Shown here piece by piece: positions 1 to 7,591 of a stretch of 35,602 nucleotides of DNA. The stretch is from an uncultured Sulfitobacter sp. Its GTDB lineage: Bacteria > Pseudomonadota > Alphaproteobacteria > Rhodobacterales > Rhodobacteraceae. The DNA lies in contig CALFWM010000089.1 in the NCBI GenBank assembly GCA_937928635.1, positions 1 through 35,602 on the forward strand. The letters run 5' to 3'. The notes beneath the pieces are model-generated. The model worked only from the letters and a program-made list of their open reading frames with translations, ran no database searches and had not been told where the DNA came from. A program made the position numbers and the translations under genes. Numbering within the stretch: the stretch's first letter is position 1; each line of letters opens with the position of its first letter.

Positions 1-2
1 AG

Positions 3-947
3 ATTTTCACCCATGTGGAAACGGCGCTGGGTCTGCCTGCCAACACCGTCAAGCTGGGTATCATGGACGAAGAGCGCCGGACCTCTGTGAACCTTGGCGA
101 ATGTATCCGCGCCGCAAAGTCGCGGGTGGCGTTTATCAATACAGGTTTCCTTGATCGTACAGGGGATGAAATTCACACCTCCATGTACGCGGGGCCGATG
201 GTGCCGAAGGGCGATATGAAATCCTCCGCATGGATCAGTGCCTATGAGGACCGCAATGTGGATATTGGTCTGGCCTGCGGCCTCAAGGGGCGTGCGCAGA
301 TCGGCAAGGGGATGTGGGCAATGCCGGACCGTATGGCAGAGATGATCGAGACGAAGATCGGCCACCCCAAAGCGGGTGCGACCTGTGCGTGGGTGCCTTC
401 CCCGACAGCAGCGACATTGCACGCGATGCATTATCACGCGGTTGATGTCATGGCGCGGCAGGACGAGATTTCGGCGGGCGGTGCGCGTGGCACACTAGAA
501 GATTTATTGAAAATACCCGTGATGTCTGGGCGCAATTTGTCTGATGCGGAGATCACCCAAGAGATCGAGAACAACGCCCAAGGTATTTTGGGCTATGTTG
601 TGCGCTGGGTTGATCAGGGTGTTGGGTGTTCCAAAGTGCCTGACATTCACGATGTGGGTTTGATGGAGGACCGTGCGACCTGTCGTATTTCCGCACAGGC
701 GCTGGCCAACTGGCTGCACCACGGGGTGATCAGCGAAGATCAGGTTATGGCGGGTTTGCGCAAGATGGCGGGTGTTGTTGATCGCCAGAATGCGGGTGAT
801 CCGCTGTATACATCAATGGCGCCTGCGTTTGACGGGATCGCCTTCAAAGCGGCCTGTGATCTGGTGTTGCTGGGGGCCAAACAGCCGTCGGGGTATACCG
901 AGCCTGTTTTGCATGCGCGTCGGTTGGAGTTGAAAGCCGCAAGCTGA
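3..947 (+). CDS. glcB: Malate synthase G, 3' part (partial, 5' end outside window)
   Basis: Malate synthase G condenses glyoxylate with acetyl-CoA to malate in the cytoplasm (glyoxylate bypass and glycolate use). About 314 C-terminal residues are visible. The frame is open to the left edge and begins mid-protein with an IFTHVE stretch, so the GTG at 15 is not a start. Recognisable family blocks are GIMDEERRTSVNL near residue 20 of the fragment, the SAWISAYEDRNVD block and the GATCAWVPSPTAATLHAMHYH block in the C-terminal half of the TIM barrel. The full family is about 720 aa, so more than half lies upstream. A GlcG-like gene follows after 84 bp, a pairing that fits a glycolate/glyoxylate locus. 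Identity is by motif recognition and is firm. Confidence 0.95.
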   Translation: MFTHVETALGLPANTVKLGIMDEERRTSVNLGECIRAAKSRVAFINTGFLDRTGDEIHTSMYAGPMVPKGDMKSSAWISAYEDRNVDIGLACGLKGRAQIGKGMWAMPDRMAEMIETKIGHPKAGATCAWVPSPTAATLHAMHYHAVDVMARQDEISAGGARGTLEDLLKIPVMSGRNLSDAEITQEIENNAQGILGYVVRWVDQGVGCSKVPDIHDVGLMEDRATCRISAQALANWLHHGVISEDQVMAGLRKMAGVVDRQNAGDPLYTSMAPAFDGIAFKAACDLVLLGAKQPSGYTEPVLHARRLELKAAS

Positions 948-969
948 GGCGCTTGCTGAGGTTTCGGGA

Positions 970-989
970 CTGAAGGGCCAACCCTTCAG
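970..989 (+). other. Perfect hairpin between glcB and glcG
   Basis: CTGAAGGG, loop CCAA, CCCTTCAG form an 8-bp perfect stem with a 4-nt loop, 22 bp after the glcB stop. No T-run follows; a GGAGG ribosome-binding site follows within about 8 nt instead. It therefore does not look like a classical intrinsic terminator. It could protect the glcB 3' end or modulate translation of what follows. The structure is seen directly; the role is inference. Confidence 0.6.
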
Positions 990-1005
990 ACTTCCCGGAG
1001 GATAT

Positions 1006-1035
1006 ATGGCCAAGAAAGATAGGATGAAGAGATGA
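1006..1035 (+). CDS. Possible 9-codon leader ORF ahead of glcG
   Basis: An ATG at 1006 has a strong Shine-Dalgarno sequence (GGAGG ending 5 nt upstream). It encodes MAKKDRMKR and ends at a TGA (1033-1035) that overlaps the glcG ATG as ATGA. Translating this mini-ORF would bring ribosomes to the glcG start, whose own upstream sequence (AGGATGAAG) is only a modest ribosome-binding site. The arrangement is visible, but whether the peptide is made is unknown. The real glcG start could instead be served directly by the AGGA at 1021-1024. Confidence 0.3.
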   Translation: MAKKDRMKR

Positions 1036-1457
1036 CTGTTTCATTGAACAAAGCGCGTGTTGTTATTCGCAAGACGTTTGAAAAAGGGGCCGAGATGGGT
1101 CTCAAGCCATTGTCGGTTGTTGTGCTTGATGCGGGGGGGCATTTGATTGCTTTTGAGCGTCAGGACGGGGCGGCGCCGGGTCGGTTTGCGATTGCGCACG
1201 GGAAAGCCTATGGCTGTGTCATGCTTGGGATGGCGGGTACGGCGCAGATGGCGCGGGCAGAGCAACAAGCCTATTTCATGGATGCGGTAAATGGTGTGTT
1301 CGGCGGCCAAACCATTCCTGTTCCAGGGGGCGTTTTGGTGCGTTCAGCCAAAGGAGCAGTGATCGGTGCTGTCGGTGTCACGGGTGATACCTCCGACAAT
1401 GATCTGGCGGCCGCCATGGCTGGCATTGAGGCGGCCAAGCTTATCGGCGAGGGCTAA
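1032..1457 (+). CDS. glcG: GlcG/HbpS family protein (DUF336)
   Basis: 141 aa, close to the usual length of the GlcG/HbpS (DUF336) family, small proteins linked to glycolate operons or to heme binding. Family signs are the N-terminal helix LNKARVVIRKTFEKG, then PLSVVVLDAGGHLIAFERQDGA at about residues 26-47, a GGxxIPVPGGVLVR turn around 90-103, and IGAVGVTGDTSDNDLAAA near 110-127. There is no signal peptide, so it is probably cytoplasmic. It lies 84 bp downstream of malate synthase G on the same strand, which supports a glycolate/glyoxylate link. The biochemical role in this clade is not established. The ATG at 1032 gives the standard family N-terminus and overlaps the stop of a 9-codon mini-ORF. 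Confidence 0.85.
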   Translation: MTVSLNKARVVIRKTFEKGAEMGLKPLSVVVLDAGGHLIAFERQDGAAPGRFAIAHGKAYGCVMLGMAGTAQMARAEQQAYFMDAVNGVFGGQTIPVPGGVLVRSAKGAVIGAVGVTGDTSDNDLAAAMAGIEAAKLIGEG

Positions 1458-1494
1458 GGCCTCAGGTCCAATGATATGTAGCGGGATTGTGGTG

Positions 1495-1523
1495 TTGAGA
1501 GATTAACATCTTCGCGCTAGGCT
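1495..1523 (+). promoter_or_regulatory. Candidate sigma-70 promoter for the C26 hydrolase gene
   Basis: TTGAGA (1495-1500), a 17-bp spacer and TAGGCT (1518-1523), 34 bp before the ATG at 1558. The same TAGGCT -10 box recurs upstream of the SDR gene on the opposite strand. The call is by eye. Confidence 0.5.
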
Positions 1524-1557
1524 GGCCCAAATTGATTTGAGCGAGGAGTTCAGCGGT

Positions 1558-2337
1558 ATGGGTCGGCCTGTTATCGGGATTATTGGCAATAGTTATCTTT
1601 TGAACGATCAATATCCCGTCCATGCGGGCGGGATCATGAACAGCCAAGCGATTGCGCAGGTGTCTGGCTGTATGCCTATTCTGGTGCCTTCTGACCCATC
1701 TCTGGTCTCGGTGGCGGAGTTGATGGCGTGTTGCGACGGTTTTCTGCTCACGGGAGGGCGGCCCAATGTGCATCCCGAAGAATACGGTGAACCCGAAACC
1801 GAAGCGCATGGGACGTTTGACCGTGCACGGGATGCCGTTGCCCTTGAGCTGACCCGAGCCTGTGTGGCGGTTGGCCAGCCGGTGTTTGGCATTTGCCGCG
1901 GGTTTCAGGAAGTGAATGTTGCGATGGGTGGCACGCTCTATCCTGAAATTCGCGATTTGCCGGGGCGGATGAACCACCGCATGCCACCCGAAGGCACGAT
2001 GGAAGAGAAATTCGAGCTGCGCCATGACGTGACATTTACCCAAGGGGGCGTTTTTCATCGTGTGATGGGCGCGCAAGTCGTGCGGACCAATACACTGCAC
2101 GGGCAGGGGATCAAAGATGCCGGTCCGCGTATTGTGGTGGACGGTCATGCGGAGGACGGCACGCCCGAGGCGATCTATGTGGAGGGTGCGCCCGGATTTA
2201 CGCTCGCGGTGCAGTGGCATCCTGAATATGAGGCGGCAAAGGATCCCGTATCGCGGCCATTGTTCGAAGCATTCGGTGTTGCGGCACGGGAATGGGCATC
2301 AGGCGGGCGGCGCAGGACGCTACAAGAAGTGGTTTAA
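1558..2337 (+). CDS. Gamma-glutamyl-GABA hydrolase-like class I amidotransferase (peptidase C26)
   Basis: 259 aa, the normal size for the PuuD/peptidase C26 family, which hydrolyses gamma-glutamyl amides such as gamma-glutamyl-GABA in putrescine breakdown. The triad is visible: nucleophile C113 in GICRGFQEVN, and H221 and E223 in VQWHPEYEA. An oxyanion-type LLTGGRPNVHP block lies near residue 64, and the N-terminus RPVIGIIGNSY is typical. The ATG at 1558 is preferred because GAGGAG (1543-1548) sits 9 nt upstream; a TTG at 1537 has no good site. The neighbours give no other putrescine genes, so the exact substrate is unproven. It could act on another gamma-glutamyl compound. Confidence 0.85.
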   Translation: MGRPVIGIIGNSYLLNDQYPVHAGGIMNSQAIAQVSGCMPILVPSDPSLVSVAELMACCDGFLLTGGRPNVHPEEYGEPETEAHGTFDRARDAVALELTRACVAVGQPVFGICRGFQEVNVAMGGTLYPEIRDLPGRMNHRMPPEGTMEEKFELRHDVTFTQGGVFHRVMGAQVVRTNTLHGQGIKDAGPRIVVDGHAEDGTPEAIYVEGAPGFTLAVQWHPEYEAAKDPVSRPLFEAFGVAAREWASGGRRRTLQEVV

Positions 2338-2362
2338 GGCTGACCAAGCGGGGCGTCCATTG

Positions 2363-3115
2363 GTGAAACCCGTTCGATCCTATATTTTATGTACCACGCC
2401 TCGTAGCGGCAGCACGCTTTTGTGTGGCCTTATGGCAGCGGTGGGAACTTGCGGTCACCCTGAAAGCTATGTGCACAGTGACACCCGCGGGGGCTGGTTA
2501 GCTGCACATGGTCTGAACGAGGCGGATTTTGCGGTGTCGCTTGATGCTGTAGCGGCAGCCCTCCACGCGGTTTTATTGGCAGGCACGCGCGGAACTGATG
2601 TGTTTGGTTTGCGGTTGCAGGGGGCATATCTTCCCTTTTTTCTGAGCCAACTGCGGGCGGTGACACCCGATGCACCATCGGATGTGGCGCGGATTGATGC
2701 AACATTTGGGGTCACGCAGTACATCCATCTTGTGCGCGAAGAACGGCTTTTGCAGGCCATTTCACGTGAGATGGCAGTTCAGTCGGGTCTGTGGCACCGC
2801 GCGGCAGATGGCAGTGAGATGGAGCGTCTGTCAGTGCCGCAAGAGCCTGTGTACGACAGGGCTGCAATCGTGCGCCACATGGCTGAAGCTGAGCAGTTGG
2901 ATGCGCGGTGGCGGGCGTGGTTTAATGCGCAGAGTATTGTGCCGTTGGTCATTCGGTACAGCGATCTAGCAGCTGATCCTCGCGCGACGCTTGCCCGTGT
3001 CTTGCGGGTATTAGGGCAGGATGAAACTTTGGCAGAGGGTGTATATCCGAAGGTCTCAAAGCTGTCTGATGCGCGCAACCGAGACTGGGCTGCGCGCTTT
3101 GTAGCAGGAAACTGA
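2363..3115 (+). CDS. Stf0-family sulfotransferase
   Basis: 250 aa with the 5'-phosphosulfate binding motif TPRSGSTLL right at the N-terminus (residues 8-16). A 3'-phosphate binding-like segment lies in the C-terminal half (VIRYSDLAADPRATLARVL). This matches the Stf0 family, which transfers sulfate from PAPS to an acceptor; the founding member sulfates trehalose. The acceptor here cannot be read from sequence. The start is taken as GTG 2363, placing the PSB loop about 8 residues in as is usual; TTG 2360 is an alternative. Longer extensions would run inside the upstream hydrolase gene in another frame. The gene begins 25 bp after that gene and may share its transcript. It converges with the SDR gene, with 20 bp between the stops. 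Confidence 0.8.
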   Translation: MKPVRSYILCTTPRSGSTLLCGLMAAVGTCGHPESYVHSDTRGGWLAAHGLNEADFAVSLDAVAAALHAVLLAGTRGTDVFGLRLQGAYLPFFLSQLRAVTPDAPSDVARIDATFGVTQYIHLVREERLLQAISREMAVQSGLWHRAADGSEMERLSVPQEPVYDRAAIVRHMAEAEQLDARWRAWFNAQSIVPLVIRYSDLAADPRATLARVLRVLGQDETLAEGVYPKVSKLSDARNRDWAARFVAGN

Positions 3116-3135
3116 AATAGGGATGGGCTGGGTGC

Positions 3136-3888
3136 CTACATCATGCCGCCAGCGATTTCGATGCTTTGACCATTGATGCTGCCGCTGTCAGGACCGACGA
3201 GCCAAGCGGCGGCGGTTGCCACTTCTTCAACTGTAATCAGGCGTTTATGGCGGTTGGCATTGACCATCATATCGCGTGCTGCTTCGGTCGAGATGCCCGC
3301 ACGCTCCGAAATGGATTGCGTGTTGCGGGTCACGATGGGCGTATCCACATAACCGGGGCAGAGCGAGTTAAATGTATAGGGTTTGCCCATATATTCCTCG
3401 GACAAGGAGCGGATGAGGCCGATCATGCCATGTTTCGACGCGGAGTAGCATGCAGCACCTGGTAGGCCTTTGAGACCTGCCATTGAGGAGACTGCGATGA
3501 CGCGACCCCAATCAGTGTCGCGCATGCCTTTCAGGCTTTCGCGGATGGTGAGGAACGCACCATCAAGGTTGGTCGACATCATATCGCGCCAGAAATCCAT
3601 ATCAGTCTTATGGGCCGCTTTGCCTGTGGCGAGGCCTGCGTTTGGCACGCATATCTGGATAGGCCCACGGGCGGCAACGGCGCTGGCGATCTTGGATACG
3701 ACATCGTCCTCATTGCGCACATCCATGGCCATGGGGGTCATGCCGTCGGTGGCGACTTCTTCGAGGACCTCCTGACGGCGGCCTGTGATGGTCACATGTG
3801 CGCCGCGCTCGACCAGCATATGTGCGATGGCCAGACCGATGCCTGTGCCGCCGCCCGTGATCAATGCGTGCTTTCCGTTTAAAGTCAT
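3136..3888 (-). CDS. SDR oxidoreductase, 3-hydroxybutyrate dehydrogenase-like
   Basis: 250 aa classical short-chain dehydrogenase. The cofactor motif TGGGTGIG is at about residues 11-18, NAG at about 87-89, the catalytic Ser in VSSMAG near 140, and Tyr/Lys in YSASK near 151-155. PGYVDTPIV follows. The C-terminal block with HKRLITVEEVA and GSINGQSIEIAGG resembles D-3-hydroxybutyrate dehydrogenases and acetoacetyl-CoA reductases, so oxidation or reduction of a small 3-hydroxy acid or thioester is likely. SDR substrate assignment from sequence is weak. The start at 3888 has a GGGAGAG site 5 nt upstream and a promoter just beyond it. The gene stands alone, convergent with the sulfotransferase and divergent from pntA. 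Confidence 0.8.
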   Translation of the reverse strand: MTLNGKHALITGGGTGIGLAIAHMLVERGAHVTITGRRQEVLEEVATDGMTPMAMDVRNEDDVVSKIASAVAARGPIQICVPNAGLATGKAAHKTDMDFWRDMMSTNLDGAFLTIRESLKGMRDTDWGRVIAVSSMAGLKGLPGAACYSASKHGMIGLIRSLSEEYMGKPYTFNSLCPGYVDTPIVTRNTQSISERAGISTEAARDMMVNANRHKRLITVEEVATAAAWLVGPDSGSINGQSIEIAGGMM

Positions 3889-3908
3889 GTCTCTCTCCCT
3901 TTTTGCCA

Positions 3909-3936
3909 AGCCTAGGGTTCGGGGGGCAATCCGCAA
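3909..3936 (-). promoter_or_regulatory. Candidate promoter for the SDR gene
   Basis: Read on the minus strand: TTGCGG (3936-3931), a 16-bp spacer, TAGGCT (3914-3909). Transcription would start about 14 nt before the ATG at 3888, leaving just enough leader for the GGGAGAG ribosome-binding site. The -10 hexamer is identical to the one proposed at 1518-1523. Confidence 0.5.
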
Positions 3937-4026
3937 CGGGCTGTGGTCTTTTACGTAACGGCAAAGGGGTGATTCTGTTTATTGGCCGCGATGCATTGTT
4001 GCGCGTGATGGATTGAGCGTGAAATA

Positions 4027-4055
4027 TTGTTTCAAGGGTCCAATCTGCATATATT
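4027..4055 (+). promoter_or_regulatory. Candidate sigma-70 promoter of pntAB
   Basis: TTGTTT (4027-4032), a 17-bp spacer and TATATT (4050-4055). Part of the -10 lies in an imperfect palindrome bounded by TGCA at both ends (4046-4060). It would give an unusually long leader of about 147 nt before the GTG at 4209. Confidence 0.5.
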
Positions 4056-4208
4056 TTGCATCAAAAGATGGATGATGCCCGAAAAAGCTGCACGATGTTG
4101 CGCAATTGCAGGGGCGGGTGCTTGTCTGTCGCGGGATGGCGCGCTAGGTCGAAGGATCATAAACGACACGCCAGTTTCGGCACCAAACAAGAATTTGGGA
4201 GATTTTGA

Positions 4209-5783
4209 GTGAAGATCGGGACACCTAAAGAGGTATTCGAGGGCGAGCGCCGCGTGGCGATGACGCCTGACAGTGCGCTCCAATTACAAAAACTGGGGCA
4301 TGAGTGCCTGATTGAATCCGGCGCGGGAGCGGCATCGGGATTTGATGATGCATCTTACACTGCTGCGGGCGTCGAGGTCGTGAAGACTGCTGCTGCTTTG
4401 TGGAAGGCTGCTGATGTGGTCGCCAAAGTGCGCGTGCCTGATGCCTCAGAGATGAAAAAACTGCGTGAGGGGCAGACGTTGATCTCGTTCTTCTCTCCCG
4501 TTGCGGATGAGGCAAAGATGCAGGCGGCGGCCAAAAAGGGTGCCACTGTTGTTGCAATGGAGATGATCCCGCGTATTTCACGGGCGCAAAAGATGGACGC
4601 GCTGTCGTCCATGGCGAATATCGCGGGCTACCGTGCGGTGATCGAGGCGGGCAACAACTTTGGCCGTTTCTTTACCGGTCAGATCACAGCGGCGGGTAAG
4701 GTTCCGCCTGCGAAAGTTCTGGTTGTGGGGGCCGGTGTTGCCGGTCTGGCCGCGATCGGGACATCCACCAGTCTTGGCGCGATTACGCTCGCGTTCGACG
4801 TGCGGCCCGAAGTGGCCGAGCAGGTCGAGAGCATGGGCGCTGAGTTCGTCTACCTCGATTTTGAAGAGGAGCAGCAAGACGGCGCGGCCACGGGTGGTTA
4901 TGCGTCTGTGTCTTCCCCTGAGTTCCGTGAAGCGCAGCTGGCAAAGTTCCGCGAGTTGGCACCTGATGTTGATATTGTGATCACCACAGCACTTATCCCG
5001 AACCGTGAAGCGCCAGAAATCTGGACCGCTGATATGGTTGCGGCGATGAAGCCGGGGTCGGTCATTGTGGATCTTGCGGCAGAGAAGGGCGGTAACTGTA
5101 AGCAGACCGTCATGGATCAGAAGATCGTGACCGAGAATGGTGTGACCATCGTCGGATACACCGACTTCCCGAGCCGTATGGGCACGCAGGCCTCGACGCT
5201 TTATTCGACAAACATTCGCCATTTGTTGACCGATCTGACCCCTGAAAAAGACGGTGTGATCAATCACAACATGGAAGATGACGTGATCCGCGGGGCGACG
5301 ATTGCCCATGCGAGTGAAGTGACCTTCCCGCCGCCACCACCCAAAGTGGCTGCGATTGCTGCGGCACCCAAGAAGCCTGCGGCAAAAGAGCTGACGGCGG
5401 AGGAAAAGCGCGCTGCCGAATTGGCCGCATTCAAGGCACAGACCAAGAACCAAGTGACCTTGCTTGCCGTTGGTGGTGCGTTGTTGTTGGCCGTGGGCCT
5501 CGTGGCGCCTGCGAGCTTTATGCAGCACTTTATCGTGTTTGTTTTGTCGGTGTTTATTGGTTTCCAAGTGATCTGGGGTGTGGCGCACAGCCTGCACACA
5601 CCGCTGATGGCGATTACCAATGCTATTTCTTCGATCATCATTCTGGGGGCGCTGATGCAGATCGGCTCTGGCTCTGGGTTGGTGGTTGTTCTTGCTGCTT
5701 TGTCGGTCTTCATGTGTGGGATCAACATCTTTGGTGGCTTCCTCGTGACACGGCGCATGCTCGCCATGTTCCAGAAATCTTAA
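4209..5783 (+). CDS. pntA: NAD(P) transhydrogenase subunit alpha
   Basis: 524 aa, full length for single-chain PntA. With PntB it forms the membrane enzyme that moves hydride between NADH and NADP+ coupled to proton flow, usually making NADPH. Domain I has the N-terminal MKIGTPKEVFEGERRVAMTP block, the conserved RISRAQKMDALSSMAN loop near residue 125, and the NAD-binding VGAGVAGLAAIG near 174. A Pro/Ala/Lys-rich linker lies around 375-410. The C-terminal 110 residues are hydrophobic, with about four membrane segments (domain II). The start is GTG at 4209 with GGGAG 7 nt upstream, giving the canonical N-terminus. pntB follows after 12 bp in the same operon. Confidence 0.97.
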   Translation: MKIGTPKEVFEGERRVAMTPDSALQLQKLGHECLIESGAGAASGFDDASYTAAGVEVVKTAAALWKAADVVAKVRVPDASEMKKLREGQTLISFFSPVADEAKMQAAAKKGATVVAMEMIPRISRAQKMDALSSMANIAGYRAVIEAGNNFGRFFTGQITAAGKVPPAKVLVVGAGVAGLAAIGTSTSLGAITLAFDVRPEVAEQVESMGAEFVYLDFEEEQQDGAATGGYASVSSPEFREAQLAKFRELAPDVDIVITTALIPNREAPEIWTADMVAAMKPGSVIVDLAAEKGGNCKQTVMDQKIVTENGVTIVGYTDFPSRMGTQASTLYSTNIRHLLTDLTPEKDGVINHNMEDDVIRGATIAHASEVTFPPPPPKVAAIAAAPKKPAAKELTAEEKRAAELAAFKAQTKNQVTLLAVGGALLLAVGLVAPASFMQHFIVFVLSVFIGFQVIWGVAHSLHTPLMAITNAISSIIILGALMQIGSGSGLVVVLAALSVFMCGINIFGGFLVTRRMLAMFQKS

Positions 5784-5795
5784 GGGGGCGGACAC

Positions 5796-7313
5796 ATGGA
5801 AAACGCATTCACCATTGCGGCCTATGTGGTCGCGGGCATTTTGTTCATCCTGAGCCTTGGCGGTCTGTCCGGGCAGGAGAGCGCGAAGCGTGCGGTCTGG
5901 TACGGGATCGCGGGCATGGCAATTGCCGTGCTGGCGACGATCTTTGGCCCCGGGTCAGGGCTCTGGCCGGTCTCTGTGGTTATGATCGCACTGGGCGCAG
6001 CTGTGGGCTATCAGCTGGCCACCAAGGTCGAGATGACGCAGATGCCCGAACTGGTCGCGATCATGCACTCCCTTGTGGGTCTGGCGGCGGTCTTTGTAGG
6101 TTTTAATGCGGATCTGATGATCAATTATATTGGTGGCATTTACGAGGCTGAGGGCCTTGTGATGGGTGCTGTGGGCGAAGATGGCGTGAAGGCCGTGGGT
6201 CTGTCCAAAGAGGTCTATGACGGCCTGTCTACCTTCGGGCAACTGATTGCCAAAAAGTCGAGCGTTGAGATCGGCATTCTGCGGGTTGAACTGGTCTTGG
6301 GCATCTGGATTGGTGCGGTCACCTTTACCGGTTCTGTCATTGCCTATGCCAAGCTGGCGGGTGGCTCGTCCCTGTTGCCCTTTAAGATTGACACGGGTGC
6401 GAAAAAACTGCCGGGTGGTCATATGCTGAACGCAGGGGCGGCAGCGCTGTCTGTGCTGTTGCTGGTGCTTTATCTAAGCGGATCAGGCTCTTGGGCGCTG
6501 GTGCTGTTGACCCTTGCAGGCCTGTTCATTGGCTATCACCTGATCATGGGGATTGGCGGGGCGGATATGCCTGTCGTCGTCTCCATGTTGAACAGCTATT
6601 CCGGCTGGGCGGCGGCGGCGATCGGGTTCTCCCTCGGGAATGACCTGTTGATCGTGGTGGGCGCGCTGGTGGGCTCCTCTGGGGCGATCCTGTCCTACAT
6701 CATGTGTAAGGCGATGAATCGTTCGTTTGTGAGCGTGATCCTGGGCGGCTTTGGCGGCCCTGCGGGCGAGCAGATGGCCGTTGAAGGGGAGCAGATCGCG
6801 ATAGAGGCTGACGGCGTTGCAGCCGCGCTCAATGACGCGGATTCTGTGATCATCATCCCCGGCTATGGCATGGCAGTGGCACAGGCCCAGCAAGCGGTCA
6901 GCGAGTTGGTCAAGAAACTGCGCGCCAAGGGCAAGAATGTGCGCTTTGCCATTCACCCTGTTGCGGGGCGCCTGCCCGGGCATATGAACGTGCTCTTGGC
7001 TGAGGCGCGCGTGCCCTATGACATCGTCATGGAAATGGATGAAATCAACGAGGATTTCCCGGATACAGACGTGGCAATTGTGATTGGCTCCAATGACATC
7101 GTGAACCCTGCGGCCCAAGAAGACCCCAACAGCCCCATCGCTGGCATGCCGGTGCTGGAATGCTGGAAGGCGAAACAGGTGTTCGTGTCCAAACGTGGGC
7201 AAGGCACTGGGTATTCGGGCATCGAAAACCCGCTGTTTTTTAAGGACAACACGCGGATGTTCTACGGCGATGCAAAGGCGTCACTGGACAAGCTGTTGCC
7301 GATGATCGACTGA
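5796..7313 (+). CDS. pntB: NAD(P) transhydrogenase subunit beta
   Basis: 505 aa, a little longer than the roughly 460-aa enterobacterial protein. The N-terminal 60% is a series of hydrophobic helices (domain II, proton channel). The C-terminal domain III binds NADP(H): IIIPGYGMAVAQAQQAV near residues 350-366, FAIHPVAGRLPGHMNVLLAEA near 386-406, and the DVAIVIGSNDIVNPAA and GTGYSGIENPLFF blocks. The ribosome-binding site AAGGGGGCGG lies just before the ATG. The last gene of the pnt operon, it is followed 25 bp downstream by a strong terminator. Confidence 0.97.
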   Translation: MENAFTIAAYVVAGILFILSLGGLSGQESAKRAVWYGIAGMAIAVLATIFGPGSGLWPVSVVMIALGAAVGYQLATKVEMTQMPELVAIMHSLVGLAAVFVGFNADLMINYIGGIYEAEGLVMGAVGEDGVKAVGLSKEVYDGLSTFGQLIAKKSSVEIGILRVELVLGIWIGAVTFTGSVIAYAKLAGGSSLLPFKIDTGAKKLPGGHMLNAGAAALSVLLLVLYLSGSGSWALVLLTLAGLFIGYHLIMGIGGADMPVVVSMLNSYSGWAAAAIGFSLGNDLLIVVGALVGSSGAILSYIMCKAMNRSFVSVILGGFGGPAGEQMAVEGEQIAIEADGVAAALNDADSVIIIPGYGMAVAQAQQAVSELVKKLRAKGKNVRFAIHPVAGRLPGHMNVLLAEARVPYDIVMEMDEINEDFPDTDVAIVIGSNDIVNPAAQEDPNSPIAGMPVLECWKAKQVFVSKRGQGTGYSGIENPLFFKDNTRMFYGDAKASLDKLLPMID

Positions 7314-7338
7314 TCTCCCGCCTGTTTGCGGCATTGAT

Positions 7339-7370
7339 AAAAGGCCTTGCTGGACACAGCGGGGCCTTTT
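7339..7370 (+). terminator. Intrinsic terminator after pntB
   Basis: AAAAGGCCTTGCTG, loop GACA, CAGCGGGGCCTTTT: a 14-bp stem including two G-U wobbles, A-rich on the 5' arm and ending in TTTT. It sits 25 bp after the pntB stop and reads as a good rho-independent terminator. Confidence 0.85.
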
Positions 7371-7417
7371 GCATGTTTGATGCAATGCGAAAACCTTGAT
7401 GTGGTTCAAAGGCGATG

Positions 7418-7578
7418 GGCGGGCCAAGGCCCGCCTTACGGTAGCTCCAATAGATGCACCGCAGGGGCATGCGCTGCGCTTGGCCGCCAATTCACCCTTC
7501 CAAAAAACTCAATCGCCCTGATCGCCTCATGGCGCGACACCGCTATGAGGCGCGCTGTAAGGCGGGCCTTGGCCCGCC
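7418..7578. repeat. Palindrome-bounded repeat element A (161 bp)
   Basis: The left palindrome (7418-7439) is GGCGGGCC-AA-GGCCCGCC followed by TTAC. The right palindrome (7557-7578) is its exact reverse complement, GTAA then GGCGGGCC-TT-GGCCCGCC. The TTAC tags face inward. The 117 bp inside hold a further hairpin (CGCCTCAT at 7523-7530 with ATGAGGCG at 7545-7552) and a 24-nt core at 7491-7514. That core matches, on the other strand and with one mismatch, the core of element C at 15281-15304. The element lies between the convergent 3' ends of pntB and the dppC-like gene. It is REP/BIME-like with no transposase. Confidence 0.8.
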
Positions 7579-7591
7579 ATAGGTCAAAACA

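Larger units (their letters stand above)
3889..4208. other. 320-bp divergent intergenic region, SDR gene / pntA
   Basis: It holds the SDR promoter near its left end and a pntA promoter at 4027-4055. The rest of the pnt leader (about 147 nt) contains an open frame from ATG 4072 to a TGA at 4210-4212 that overlaps the pntA GTG as GTGA (46 codons, no clear ribosome-binding site). Nothing else was recognised. Confidence 0.6.

Noticed and set aside
2117..2362. Longer N-terminus for the sulfotransferase
   Set aside because: It would lie inside the upstream hydrolase gene in another frame, and the PSB motif TPRSGST normally sits near the N-terminus.
4578..5795. 405-codon open frame antisense to pntA
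   Set aside because: Its sequence is rich in His/Arg/Gln/Asp in the pattern of a GC-rich gene read backward, it matches no family, and pntA is certain. The same applies to long antisense frames at 1462-2220, 6483-7202, 11870-13072 and 16774-17880.
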